A DNA stretch of 47,377 nt. Origin: Microcystis aeruginosa NIES-4325. GTDB lineage: Bacteria; Cyanobacteriota; Cyanobacteriia; Cyanobacteriales; Microcystaceae. Below the pieces are notes generated by a model. The model saw only the letters and a program-made list of their open reading frames with translations, searched no databases and was not told the DNA's origin. Positions 28,385 through 36,826 of the stretch are shown here, one piece after another (the first letter of the stretch is position 1; each line of letters starts with the position of its first letter). Position numbers and translations under genes: made by a program. The stretch covers positions 1-47,377 of the forward strand of contig NZ_BJKP01000029.1 in the NCBI RefSeq assembly GCF_008974145.1, written 5' to 3'.

Positions 28385-29305
28385 ATGACTGGAAAAATTA
28401 TCGATCGTCAAACGGCGGGGTTTCTCGTCCTCATCATCCCCCTAGCGGTGCTAATCATCCTTGTTTTTACCGCTTGGCCATTGATCCTACTTGTCTTCTT
28501 CTTAACCCTGGCGGTCAAGGTGTGGCAAGACTATCGCTGGTCAAAATTATCGACGGTGATTAACCCCTATTTCAATCAACTTTTACAGGACAATCAAGGT
28601 TGTCTCACCCCGATTGACCTATCGGCAAAAGCCAATCTCACGGCCAAATTAGCCAGACAATTTTTAGACAAAAAAGCTGAGGAATTTGGAGCGCAAAAAA
28701 AAGCTGTAGGCGATAAGGGTATGGCCTATTACTTTATCACCGCCAGTACCTTGGGTAGTATTTTTGATGAGAGTGACCCCTCTTTAGAAGAAATAGAGGA
28801 AAAACAAGTTCCTGCGATTACGGCATCGAGATCACCTCTGACCAATTTAGAGCAATCCCAGGAGGCTAAATCCCCCCTGATTGTCGCCGAAAAAAGCGAA
28901 AATTCTGTCCCGGAGGTTCCTGTTATTTCCTCCTCCCAATCCCTGACTAATTTAGGTAAATTATTTGAGGAAAAAGAGGAAGGAAATACCGCAGCGATCG
29001 CTGTTCAAGAAACGGTAATTCAAGAACCGGAGGAGATAATTAATCCTAGTTTAAACAGTCCTGACAGTTCTTTATCCCAATCAGAAGCAGAAGTTAGGGA
29101 AGAATCACTAACCACTGTATCTGAAACCATCTCATCGATGAGTTTGGCGGATTTGGCTAAACGTTTAGGAGTTACCCCGGCCGTTTTGGGTAGAAACAAG
29201 AAAAATAAATCGGAAGCAGAATTTGCCGATTGGAGTCGCATCAGAGATCCCGATGGTATTGCTTGGAAATTTGACGCCAAAAACTCCTTATTTGTGGTTA
29301 GCTAA
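28385..29305 (+). CDS. Membrane-anchored protein of unknown function
   Basis: 306 aa. Two adjacent hydrophobic segments near the N-terminus (about residues 12-30 and 32-46) anchor it in a membrane. A folded-looking region follows (about 50-130, with PIDLSAKANLTAKLARQFLD), then a long acidic Glu/Ser-rich linker (about 135-250). The C-terminal part has a helix-turn-helix-like stretch MSLADLAKRLGVTPAVLGRN and ends DPDGIAWKFDAKNSLFVV. Similar cyanobacterial unknowns exist, but I know no function. It is 77 nt after gatD and could be in the same transcript. It ends in an intrinsic terminator. Confidence 0.7.
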   Translation: MTGKIIDRQTAGFLVLIIPLAVLIILVFTAWPLILLVFFLTLAVKVWQDYRWSKLSTVINPYFNQLLQDNQGCLTPIDLSAKANLTAKLARQFLDKKAEEFGAQKKAVGDKGMAYYFITASTLGSIFDESDPSLEEIEEKQVPAITASRSPLTNLEQSQEAKSPLIVAEKSENSVPEVPVISSSQSLTNLGKLFEEKEEGNTAAIAVQETVIQEPEEIINPSLNSPDSSLSQSEAEVREESLTTVSETISSMSLADLAKRLGVTPAVLGRNKKNKSEAEFADWSRIRDPDGIAWKFDAKNSLFVVS

Positions 29306-29327
29306 TAGGTAATTTGTTTTGTTTTTT

Positions 29328-29353
29328 AGACAGGCATTGAGCCTGTCTTTTTT
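29328..29353 (+). terminator. Intrinsic terminator after the membrane-anchored unknown
   Basis: AGACAGGC (29328-29335) pairs perfectly with GCCTGTCT (29341-29348) around a 5-nt loop and runs into six Ts. It lies 23 nt after the stop codon. Confidence 0.9.
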
Positions 29354-29871
29354 AGATCTAGGATTTAGGGAGATGGCAGCGCCAGAGCAGTCCCAGAATA
29401 CCCGACTGGAAGCTCCTTCTTTCAAAAAATTAAGGAAATGGTGAGTCCCGACAACATTGGCGACGAATAACGGTAGGATGTGTTAGCGAGTGCGTAACGG
29501 ATCATTTTTAGTTTCAAAAGTCAAGGGTGCGTGGGACGCGTCCCACCTGATCAGCGATCGCAATACGATATCGGCGATCACGCTCTTCGGGGATCGCTTT
29601 GTAACTGACGTGGTTGCTTTAATGGACGTGAGATGATTTGCCTACCGCTCTCAGCCTGCTTTCGCCGCAAATCATCGCAAAGGGCATTAGTATTGTATTG
29701 ATTTAACTCAGGCTCTGTAAGACTTTTAGCCATAGCTAGTATATTTATATGGGAAAGTTCAGTTATATTGATAGTATCGGGGATTCGGGGCAAAATAAAG
29801 GTATGCTTCCTCAAAGCTGCTCCCAAGAATATCGCCAGGGAACTCTCTAATTTTTCAACTTTTTAGGCAAT
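29354..29871. other. Spacer with repeat fragments and a doubtful small ORF
   Basis: Contains a perfect 16-bp palindrome GTGGGACGCGTCCCAC (29531-29546) and a GTAGGATGTGTTAGCG string of a type repeated widely in cyanobacteria. A minus-strand frame at 29578-29733 could encode a 51-aa peptide starting MAKSLTEPELNQYNTNALCD, with TATA-like sequence just upstream of its ATG; I do not recognise it and there is no clear ribosome binding site. It could be a small gene, an antitoxin-like peptide or noise. Confidence 0.35.
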
Positions 29872-30165
29872 ATGTCTTATCCGCAAAAGCGATTTGTCAT
29901 GGTCTGTCAGCATTCTTCCTGTTTGGTAGAGGGTGCGTCCGAGCTTCTTTTAGCTTGGCAAACGGCAGCTCTCCCAGAAGATGTCATCGTTATGACCAGT
30001 GGTTGTCAAGGACAGTGTAGCACTAGCCCCACGGTGAGAATTATTCCTGAAGAAACTTGGTACTGTCGTGTTAAACCAGAGGATGTCAATCAGATTGTCG
30101 AAGAACATTTAAAAAACGGTCAACCAGTTGAGTGTTTACTCCATCCACGCATTCACCCTCAATAG
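29872..30165 (+). CDS. Thioredoxin-like [2Fe-2S] ferredoxin domain protein
   Basis: 97 aa with four cysteines spaced as in the thioredoxin-like ferredoxins: MVCQHSSC (Cys12, Cys17), then SGCQGQC (about Cys45, Cys49) followed by STSPTVRI. These proteins carry a [2Fe-2S] cluster and shuttle electrons; the same fold occurs in the NuoE/HoxE subunits. No partner oxidoreductase is adjacent. Other Cys residues (WYCRVK, VECLL) are outside the cluster pattern. Cytosolic. Redox partner unknown. Confidence 0.82.
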   Translation: MSYPQKRFVMVCQHSSCLVEGASELLLAWQTAALPEDVIVMTSGCQGQCSTSPTVRIIPEETWYCRVKPEDVNQIVEEHLKNGQPVECLLHPRIHPQ

Positions 30166-30474
30166 ACCTCTGGTAAGGGTCAAAAATTGTCCTGATAGGT
30201 TAGAGAGTCATTAGTCAGTAGTCAGGAGAATTAAGAATGAATAATAATCAATAAATGGTTACGGAAGAACCCTATCGGCCCTCCCTTACTTATGGTTATC
30301 AGAAAAAGTTATCTGAGGGAGGGCTTATGCCCTGGCCCCCACATAACAACTAATATGGGGTAATTTAGGGGCGCAATGCTTGCACCCAATATGTGACATT
30401 AACAAAAAGCTTACACAATGATGTAGAGAGAGAGCATTTTTTTCTCCTTTGTCTTTTTTTCAAGTCTAACTTTC
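30166..30474. other. Spacer with a G/C-rich inverted repeat
   Basis: No gene. GCCCTCCCT (30278-30286) and AGGGAGGGC (30316-30324) form a 9-bp stem with a 29-nt loop, followed by a small GGGC/GCCC hairpin. No T-tract follows, so it is not an obvious terminator; it may be the end of another small repeat element. Confidence 0.4.
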
Positions 30475-30605
30475 GGCTCTTCTTTACTTTGTGTGATAAG
30501 CACTGATTATCATTCGTAGGAGTCTTGCTAGGCAAGGCTTTGAAGACTATATTTCTATAAAATTATCCCTATTATTCTTCCCTCCACACAGAAACCAGAA
30601 GAGCC
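30475..30605. mobile_element. 131-bp MITE with ISL3-like ends and 8-bp target duplication
   Basis: The termini begin GGCTCTTCT in inverted orientation and match at 16 of the first 21 positions. GGCTCTT is the terminal sequence typical of ISL3-family elements. The flanks TAACTTTC (30467-30474) and GAACTTTC (30606-30613) agree at 7 of 8 bases, fitting the 8-bp target duplication of ISL3. No coding capacity, so it would need a transposase supplied elsewhere. Confidence 0.72.
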
Positions 30606-30688
30606 GAACTTTCTTCTGGACTATTACCTTTGGGGAAAAAGTTCAAGTTGTGAAAGTGCAAAGTATATAAACCTAAATTTTTAACAGC

Positions 30689-31462
30689 TTAGAACGGTTT
30701 TTGACCGCAGACGACGATATTCCAAGCGATTTTGCTCATAATACCACTTAGATACTTCTCCAATACTTGATCGACCAAACAAGCGACCTGACTGATTGGA
30801 TTCATCAACCATTGTGGAGAAAGCATGACTTCTGCAAAGGGAGTAGAGAAAAATCCTTGCGGATAAGACAGAGTTTTGACAAAACCAGAAGAGCGGAATA
30901 GTTTTAACAATTGTGCTTCATCAAGCTGCTCCTGTTCTGCGGAGTAGGATTTGTCCATCTTAGTCCGAACTTGTCTAAGATATTGAAAGAGAGGATTGGC
31001 ATCTTGGGGTTCATTGACTACAAGAAAACCACCTGGTTTTAACAAGTATAGACATTTTTCCAGAGCGGCGGGCAAATCTGACATATGATGGAGAACACCG
31101 ATCATGAAAATGACATCGTAGAGATGATCTGTTTGATAATCAAAAAAATCTGCTGTTTGGAAGCTGGCATTGGAGAATCGATTTCGTTGTTGGGCACTCA
31201 AGATTAATTCTTGAGAATAATCAAGTCCCGTATAGGTTCCGTAGCGTCCACGCAGATACTCAGCAGTAAAGCCAGCACCGCACCCCACTTCCAAAATGTC
31301 AGACTGATTGTTGAGGTGTATTTTGTTAAGGGTTTGGACAAATCTTAAAGCCCGCGCTCTCCTTGAAGGTGGATAAATATCCTTTTTTGCGTATTTGAGG
31401 GCAATAGCATCGAATAACTCTCGGTCTCTCCGCGCTCTGTTCTGGTCTAGATTATATTTCAC
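30689..31462 (-). CDS. Class I SAM-dependent methyltransferase
   Basis: Motif I ILEVGCGAGFTAEYL binds S-adenosylmethionine. GLDYSQELILSAQQRN, the acidic TADFFDYQ, VIFMIGVLHHMSDLPAALEK and LKPGGFLVVNEPQ follow in order, the standard Methyltransf_11/25-type fold. The C-terminal 60 residues are rather hydrophobic (VMLSPQWLMNPISQVACLVD). Substrate unknown; lipid or small-molecule methylation is possible. I start at GTG 31462, because TTGGAGA lies 8 nt upstream; the frame stays open to a GTG at 31510 that has no ribosome binding site. Flanked on both sides by mobile-element debris. Confidence 0.85.
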   Translation of the reverse strand: MKYNLDQNRARRDRELFDAIALKYAKKDIYPPSRRARALRFVQTLNKIHLNNQSDILEVGCGAGFTAEYLRGRYGTYTGLDYSQELILSAQQRNRFSNASFQTADFFDYQTDHLYDVIFMIGVLHHMSDLPAALEKCLYLLKPGGFLVVNEPQDANPLFQYLRQVRTKMDKSYSAEQEQLDEAQLLKLFRSSGFVKTLSYPQGFFSTPFAEVMLSPQWLMNPISQVACLVDQVLEKYLSGIMSKIAWNIVVCGQKPF

Positions 31463-31771
31463 AATCAAATCTCCAAAATTGTAGTTATTTATACAGATTT
31501 TCTTACACACCTATGTTTCATAGTAGTCCATCTTGAAGCCATTTGGATTAGAATTAAGCTAAGACGCATTTAAACTGGGTGTTGTTAAGTTGGCCAAAAA
31601 AGCGGACAATCCTTTTACTGTTCCAGTGTTCTGGCTTTCTCCATTTCCTTATCCACATCCACCTAGACTAATTTAGATACGCGGGCAGCTTATTATGTCT
31701 AAATCCAGAGTCATTGACCTGATAATAGAGCCATTCTAATACTCTTTTGCCACTAGGTCAACCCATTTGAT
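31463..31771. other. Spacer upstream of the methyltransferase
   Basis: Nothing recognisable apart from the promoter region of the methyltransferase and short A/T-rich sequence up to the inverted-repeat element at 31772. No open frame of note and no strong hairpin. Confidence 0.4.
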
Positions 31772-31906
31772 ACTAAATCCTGTTTAAAAGGCATAGGAGA
31801 TCAGGGAGCAGGGAGAGGGGCACGCCAGAGATGCGGAGAAACAATCCATAACTGGGTTTTTAAAGTTCGATTGGGAGTTAATCATACCATTAAAAACGGA
31901 TTTGGT
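31772..31906. mobile_element. 135-bp inverted-repeat element related to that at 7153-7255
   Basis: The ends ACTAAATCC and GGATTTGGT form an imperfect terminal inverted repeat (15 of 20 positions). The flanks TTGAT (31767-31771) and TTGAG (31907-31911) agree at 4 of 5 bases. The end sequence and the 5-bp duplication match the element at 7153, but the interior differs and includes a 36-nt string shared with 17725-17762. Confidence 0.6.
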
Positions 31907-31991
31907 TTGAGTGCCTGTGATTTCAATCTAGAGACTTAATTCTCGGATAATACATTTGTTTTAAATTATTGGTTTCCTCTCGGTATTTCTG

Positions 31992-32018
31992 AAAAAAAAG
32001 GGGATAAAACCCCTTTTT
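31992..32018 (-). terminator. Intrinsic terminator of infC
   Basis: On the minus strand AAAAAGGGG, a 6-nt loop and CCCCTTTTTTTT form a stem of G:C and A:T pairs followed by a T-run. It lies 14-40 nt after the infC stop. Confidence 0.82.
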
Positions 32019-32031
32019 CTGGATTAGTTAA

Positions 32032-32562
32032 TTATTTTTTCGGCGATAACATCATCATCATGTTACGACCTTCTTTTTTTGGCGCTTGCTGTACCTCAGC
32101 TACATCCTGTAAATCTTTGGCCATGCGCGCCAGTAATTCTTCCGCTAGGTTAGAGTGTTGAATTTCCCGTCCTCGGAAGGTAATCGTCGCTTTTACCTTA
32201 TCTCCCGCTTTTAAAAAACGTTGCGCTTGGTTGACTCGCACGTTGTAGTCATGCTCATCGATTTTATAGCGCATTTTAACTTCTTTTATATCGGCTGTAT
32301 GCTGTTTTTTCTTGGCTTCGCGGGCTTTTTTCTCCTGTTCAAACTTGTATTTCCCATAGTCCATAATCCGGCAAACGGGAGGACTTGCCGTTTCACTGAC
32401 GAGGACGAGATCAAGTTCCTTTTCTTCGGCCACGCGTAAAGCTTCGGCAGGAGTAATAATGCCTAGTTGAGAGCCGTCGCTATCGATAACGCGGATTTCA
32501 GGAAAGCGGATTCTTTCGTTAATTTGGGGGAGATCGCGAGTAGTGCGTCTTTTATCTATCAC
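32032..32562 (-). CDS. infC: Translation initiation factor IF-3
   Basis: Binds the 30S subunit, prevents premature 50S joining and checks the initiator codon. The N-domain [20 protein letters not shown], the linker [14 protein letters not shown], the C-domain [20 protein letters not shown] and [15 protein letters not shown] are all intact. 176 aa from the GTG at 32562. In relatives the protein begins a few residues earlier (MxPVIxKKR-like); here the corresponding upstream codon is ACG, in frame three codons before, so the real start may be non-standard. No strong ribosome binding site precedes either codon. No rpmI/rplT follow, so the usual operon is split. Confidence 0.95.
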   Translation of the reverse strand: MIDKRRTTRDLPQINERIRFPEIRVIDSDGSQLGIITPAEALRVAEEKELDLVLVSETASPPVCRIMDYGKYKFEQEKKAREAKKKQHTADIKEVKMRYKIDEHDYNVRVNQAQRFLKAGDKVKATITFRGREIQHSNLAEELLARMAKDLQDVAEVQQAPKKEGRNMMMMLSPKK

Positions 32563-33089
32563 AGGCGTTCTGGGTTATCTCTATTCTGGTTAATTAATCG
32601 GCTGGAGTTTACAAAATGATTTACTTGCTATTCTACCTACTCGATCGAGTTTCTTGGCCAATTGTTAAGTTTTCTTGCAATGTTAATTTTTAGTCGTCGG
32701 CCGTCAGCTGGCGGCCTTGAGCTAGATAAGCTGTTGTGCTTGGGCTTTGTTAGACTAAGATTCCATACTATCGGGAATTGATTCGGTAAGGTGCGTTCTC
32801 CCTGGTCGATTAGTTGCTTAGTCAGAGTTACAGCAAGGAACGCATCCTATTAAGTACCTAAGCAAAATTAATTACACATTTCGATAAAGCTTTTGCCTAT
32901 TGCCTATTGCCTATTGCCTATCCTAACCAAGAAATTAATTTTGCACGACTACTTAGTAGGAAAGGATCAGGCGAAAGTTGAGAAAATTGTTCAGTATGGT
33001 GGTATTCGTCATAAAACTTCCCTTCCCTTTTGAGAATTTGTTGAATGCTTCGCTGATGTTTTAATATTACCTATTGCCTAAAACTATAG
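32563..33089. other. Spacer with tandem heptamers
   Basis: No gene. Contains a GGCCG/CGGCC imperfect hairpin (about 32699-32716), a GGTGCGTT...AACGCATCC inverted string of a common cyanobacterial type (about 32790-32846), and the heptamer array listed separately. The infC promoter lies in the first 100 bp. Confidence 0.5.
32893..32920. repeat. Heptanucleotide tandem repeat (TTGCCTA)x4
   Basis: Four perfect copies of TTGCCTA in a row. This is a short tandemly repeated repetitive sequence of the kind abundant in filamentous and bloom-forming cyanobacteria. A further single unit occurs at about 33066. Confidence 0.95.
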
Positions 33090-33380
33090 ATTACTTATAT
33101 TAAAGTTCATGGCTTTAAATACTTTGATAATTTTGAAATGGAATTTAGGATGCTTACTGTAGTTACTGGGGTTAATGGGGATGGTAAGAGTAATTTATGT
33201 GATGCTTGGCAATTGTTGGCGCGGCTGGCACAAGTCGATCTGAAGAGGGCTTTTAGCAAGCAAAGAGGACATACTAGGCAAATTTTTACCCAATATGACG
33301 AGGACGAATACGCCAAGAAAAGGGAATTTATAGTTGAGATGTTAGTCAATCGCAAGATAAAAGATAATTGGGGTAGATAA
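33090..33380 (+). pseudogene. AAA/SMC-like ATPase, N-terminal fragment
   Basis: The frame reads YIKVHGFKYFDNFEMEF, then TVVTGVNGDGKSNLCDAWQL with a Walker A loop (GVNGDGKS), the typical start of RecF/SMC-like AAA ATPases that include OLD-type and anti-phage proteins. It ends at 33380 after about 97 codons where several hundred are expected, and there is no good start codon (TAG lies directly upstream; ATG only at 33138, inside the domain). No Walker B or nuclease domain remains. Likely a truncated relic. Confidence 0.65.
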
Positions 33381-33475
33381 GTCGATCTTAAATATAAAAT
33401 TTTGCGCTCTTAATTAATAATAAAACGAGAGTTTAATGTAATCAAACTATAAGATTTGTCCATGGTAAACTGGCA

Positions 33476-33745
33476 CCTATTTATACCGTTAAAACCGAAG
33501 TAATTCTTAATACCAAACAGTATCATTATCTCTTGTTTTATCTTGGTTAGAGTGACAGAATCACGCAGATTTAGGTCTGTATAATTCCCGTTGATATTAT
33601 CAATAATAAAATCTGGGTGCAGCAGGACGGCACGGCAGCAGCGATCGCTGATAAATTGGTAGCGAGGAGAGTTCCCAAACAAGACATCGTTTTAGCTTAC
33701 CATAGGCCCCATGTGCGACAATATACCGAGTTTGCCCTTGGCTAA
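33476..33745 (+). pseudogene. xisI: xisI-like gene remnant (element excision controlling factor)
   Basis: One frame gives PIYTVKTEVILNTKQYHYLL, then a TAG where Trp is expected (33548-33550), SDRITQI, a second TAG (33572-33574), VCIIPVDIINNKIWVQQDGT and AAIADKLVARRVPKQDIVLA, ending RQYTEFALG. This matches the C-terminal two thirds of XisI, known from fdxN-element excision in heterocyst formers and widespread with XisH in cyanobacteria. Two in-frame stops and a missing N-terminus show it is dead. No xisH is beside it. It ends 12 nt before mutL. Confidence 0.75.
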
Positions 33746-33757
33746 AACCATTAATTG

Positions 33758-35410
33758 ATGACCTTGCCCATACAAGTTTTACCCCAAGACGTAATCGATT
33801 TAATTGCCGCAGGAGAGGTAATCGACTCTTTAGGCGCTGTGGTGCGAGAATTAGTCGAAAATGCCATTGATGCGGGGGCAGATAGGATTACCATCGATAT
33901 ATCTCCCCAAAACTGGCGAATACAAGTATCGGATAACGGTAGGGGAATGTCTAGAGAAGATTTGCAACTGTGTAGCTATGCCCACAGTACCAGCAAAATC
34001 CGCCAACGGGACGATCTTTGGCAGATTACCAGTCTCGGATTTCGTGGTGAAGCTTTGCACAGTATCGCACAGGTGGCGCGTCTGCGGGTTGCCAGTCGCC
34101 ATGACGAGGATTTAGGTTGTTATTGTCTTTACAATCACCAAGGCGAGCCGGATAATTTAGAAACGATTCCTATAGCTATCGGCACTATCGTGACGGTAGA
34201 GAATCTCTTTGGTAACTTTCCCGTCCGTCGTCAAGCTTTACCGTCAATTAACAAACAATTAAAGGATATACAGACTTTAATCCATAATTTTGCTCTCTGT
34301 CATCCCCAAATTACTTGGCAGGTTTTCCAAGATCATCAAGATTGGTTACGCATTAGTCCGAGTAAAGATGCCAGTCAAATATTACCGCAATTAGTTAAAT
34401 CTCTGCATTTTAACGATTTAGCATCTCTAAAACTTGACTTAACGACTCCTGACGCAGAATCCGCCCAAATTGAATTAGTCATTGGTTTGCCCGATCGCAT
34501 TTCTCGCCATCAACCAGATTGGGTTAAAATTGCTGTTAATGGGCGAATGGTGCGTTCATCGGAGTTAGAACAGGCAATATTTCAAGCCTTCGCTCGTACA
34601 GTCCCTAAAGATCGCTATCCCGTTTGTTTCCTCCATCTACATCTTAACCCTCGTTCGATCGACTGGAATCGTCACCCAGCTAAAGCAGAAATATACCTGC
34701 ATAACCTCATTTTTTGGCAAGAACAGATAATTTCAGCCATAGACAAGGCGTTAGGACTAAACCCCGAACATATACCCGAAAAAGCGCAAAATCAGCGCGT
34801 CAGTCAAATTCTCAAGGCTGCCGAAGAAAAAAGCACCTATACAATAGGGGAGAAATCCAGGAAAAATCGGCTGGAATTAAAGGCACTGGCCCAAATTCAC
34901 CAAACTTACATAGTTGCCGAACATCCTAACGGATTATGGTTAGTCGAACAACATATTGCCCATGAGCGGGTTTTATACGAACGTTTAGAGGATAACTGGG
35001 CAATTGTGCCGTTAGATACTCCGATCATCTTAAATCAGTTAACTACTCGACAAATCGAACAATTACAACGTTTAGGATTAGAAGTTGCTAGTTTTGGCGA
35101 TCGCTCTTGGGCAATTCGTAGTATTCCTGTTCTACTAAAAGAACGCGAGGATCGGGCTGATGCTTTACTAGAATTAAGTTTAGGGGGCGATTTACAAACC
35201 GCTCAGGTTGCTACCGCTTGCCGGAGTGCGATCCGCAACGGTACAGCTTTAAGTTTAGAAGAAATGCAGAAATTACTCGATGATTGGCAAAATACCCGTA
35301 ATCCCCGCACCTGTCCCCACGGAAGACCGATTTACTTATCCTTAGAAGAAACTTCGCTCTCTCGCTTCTTCCGTCGTCATTGGGTAATCGGCAAAAGTCA
35401 CGGCATTTAA
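33758..35410 (+). CDS. mutL: DNA mismatch repair protein MutL
   Basis: The N-terminal GHKL ATPase domain contains IAAGEVIDSLGAVVRELVEN, IDAGADRITID, VSDNGRGMSREDL and TSLGFRGEALHSIAQV, the four ATP-binding motifs. The C-terminal part carries VEQHIAHERVLYE (Glu397 onward), the position of the DQHA(x)2E(x)4E metal motif of endonuclease-type MutL, and later ACRSAIRNGTALS and CPHGRP, the other endonuclease-site motifs. So it is probably a nicking MutL, although the first Asp is Glu and the Ala is Ile. 550 aa from the ATG at 33758 (a TTG lies directly before it). MutS is not in the window. Confidence 0.95.
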   Translation: MTLPIQVLPQDVIDLIAAGEVIDSLGAVVRELVENAIDAGADRITIDISPQNWRIQVSDNGRGMSREDLQLCSYAHSTSKIRQRDDLWQITSLGFRGEALHSIAQVARLRVASRHDEDLGCYCLYNHQGEPDNLETIPIAIGTIVTVENLFGNFPVRRQALPSINKQLKDIQTLIHNFALCHPQITWQVFQDHQDWLRISPSKDASQILPQLVKSLHFNDLASLKLDLTTPDAESAQIELVIGLPDRISRHQPDWVKIAVNGRMVRSSELEQAIFQAFARTVPKDRYPVCFLHLHLNPRSIDWNRHPAKAEIYLHNLIFWQEQIISAIDKALGLNPEHIPEKAQNQRVSQILKAAEEKSTYTIGEKSRKNRLELKALAQIHQTYIVAEHPNGLWLVEQHIAHERVLYERLEDNWAIVPLDTPIILNQLTTRQIEQLQRLGLEVASFGDRSWAIRSIPVLLKEREDRADALLELSLGGDLQTAQVATACRSAIRNGTALSLEEMQKLLDDWQNTRNPRTCPHGRPIYLSLEETSLSRFFRRHWVIGKSHGI

Positions 35411-35442
35411 TCAGTTATCAGTTATCAGTTATCAGTTATCAG
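35411..35442. repeat. Heptanucleotide tandem repeat (TCAGTTA)x4
   Basis: Four perfect TCAGTTA units plus TCAG, directly after the mutL stop, followed by degenerate TTACTGATTACTG units up to the end of the convergent kinase gene. Same class of repeat as at 32893-32920. Confidence 0.95.
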
Positions 35443-35478
35443 ATGTGAGTTTTCAGTTTACTGATTACTGATTACTGT

Positions 35479-36591
35479 TCACTGAAAATTGGGAGATATT
35501 GCTAGGGAAAAACGAAAAGTGCTGCCTTTACCTAATTGACTTTCCACCTCGATTTGACTTTGGTGTAATTCCACTAAACGACGGGTAATCGCTAAACCGA
35601 TACCACTACCCCCAGAATAACGGGAACGAGAGCGATCGGCCCGCCAAAAGCGCTCGAAAATCAAGGGTAAATCTTCGGATGCGATGCCAATTCCCGTATC
35701 GATAACGGCAATTTGTAGGTGGTTTTTGTCCCTTGTCACTTGCAGGGTAATTGCACCATGATCGGTGTAACGAATGGCATTACCGAGCAGATTCACTAAG
35801 ATTTGTTCCAGGCGATCGGGATCGGCCATGACAGATGGTAAATTGGGGGGACAATTTAACTGTAAATTCGGTCCATCTTCTAATAATTGATCGGCAAATT
35901 TTTCGATGAGAGAATTTAACAAAGGTAATAAATTAACAGGTTGCAGTTTAATCGAGAGATAACCAGATTCCGCTCGCGATAGCTCCTGTAGATCGTGGGT
36001 TAAACGTTCTAATCTGCGGGTTTCTTTGACTAATTTCTGATAAAGTTCTGGATTAGGTTCGATCGCACCATCGGCTAATTCTTCTAAATATCCCCGCACC
36101 ACAGTTAAAGGGGTGCGTAATTCGTGGGTAAGATCACCAATTAATTCCTGGCGCCGTTTTTCCACATCAGCTAAACTAATCGCCATCTGATTAAAACTAA
36201 TGGCTAATTGATTTAATTCTGGAATTTCGCTTTCTGGAACTCGCGCCGATAAATCCCCTTCAGCAAAATTTTTAGTGATTTGTTTCATTTGTTTTACCGG
36301 TTTCATAATGCGTTGAGAAACCAAAAAACTTAGATAACCAGCCGTACTTCCTCCCGCAATGAATGACCAAATAGCACTACTATCCCAAGCTGTCTCAAAA
36401 CCCCTAACCAAGAAAGTTCTCGCTGATCGCACGGTAAAAAATCCCTGCCTTTCTAACTGTTCCAAACGCAAAACAAACATTCGCGGAGAAGATAATTTAG
36501 CAATGATAATAAAGCTACTCAATCCCACCACCATAACGAGGAGATGGGATAAAAATAATCTGGTTCCTAAGCTTAATTTTGGTGGATGCAT
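35479..36591 (-). CDS. Sensor histidine kinase (HAMP-HisKA-HATPase)
   Basis: 370 aa. Two membrane segments (about residues 11-32 and 72-93) flank a short periplasmic loop. A HAMP linker follows (about 94-146), then the dimerisation helix with His156 in IGDLTHELRTPLTVVRGYLE. The ATP domain has the N box LEQILVNLLGNAIRYTD, DTGIGIASEDLPLIFERFWR and GGSGIGLAITRRLVELH. All residues needed for autophosphorylation are present. No response regulator is adjacent, so its partner is elsewhere. The short sensor loop of roughly 40 residues suggests sensing in or near the membrane. Confidence 0.93.
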   Translation of the reverse strand: MHPPKLSLGTRLFLSHLLVMVVGLSSFIIIAKLSSPRMFVLRLEQLERQGFFTVRSARTFLVRGFETAWDSSAIWSFIAGGSTAGYLSFLVSQRIMKPVKQMKQITKNFAEGDLSARVPESEIPELNQLAISFNQMAISLADVEKRRQELIGDLTHELRTPLTVVRGYLEELADGAIEPNPELYQKLVKETRRLERLTHDLQELSRAESGYLSIKLQPVNLLPLLNSLIEKFADQLLEDGPNLQLNCPPNLPSVMADPDRLEQILVNLLGNAIRYTDHGAITLQVTRDKNHLQIAVIDTGIGIASEDLPLIFERFWRADRSRSRYSGGSGIGLAITRRLVELHQSQIEVESQLGKGSTFRFSLAISPNFQ

Positions 36592-36826
36592 ATTTGTTAA
36601 AAAACTCTATTTGTCGTCAATATTATTGACAGGGGTTCTCATAAAGATGAAGTATAACAGGATTTGGTATCGACGACCGACTCCCGAAAACAAAAACTTT
36701 GTACCTCACTATTAAGATAACTGCCATATATTCGGCTACAGTATCTTGAATAAAGAACTCTATCGGGTTCTTCCTGTGGAAGAATCTCCCGTCAAGCTAT
36801 GCTCTGAGGGAAGAGTAGGTCAAAAC
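36592..36826. other. Divergent spacer with solo element end
   Basis: No gene. GGATTTGGT at 36660-36668 resembles the right end of the 31772-31906 element, but I see no partner end. A perfect 7-bp hairpin TTCTTCC/GGAAGAA with a 3-nt loop lies at 36768-36784. The kinase promoter (minus strand) must be in the first 100 bp. Confidence 0.4.

Noticed and set aside
29578-29826. 83-codon minus-strand gene starting upstream of the 29733 ATG
   Set aside because: No recognisable domain and no ribosome binding site; only the shorter 29733 frame is mentioned, as doubtful.
32893-32920. Possible CRISPR array
   Set aside because: The units are 7 nt and contiguous with no spacers; it is a tandem heptamer repeat. 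The same applies to 35411-35442. No cas genes seen.
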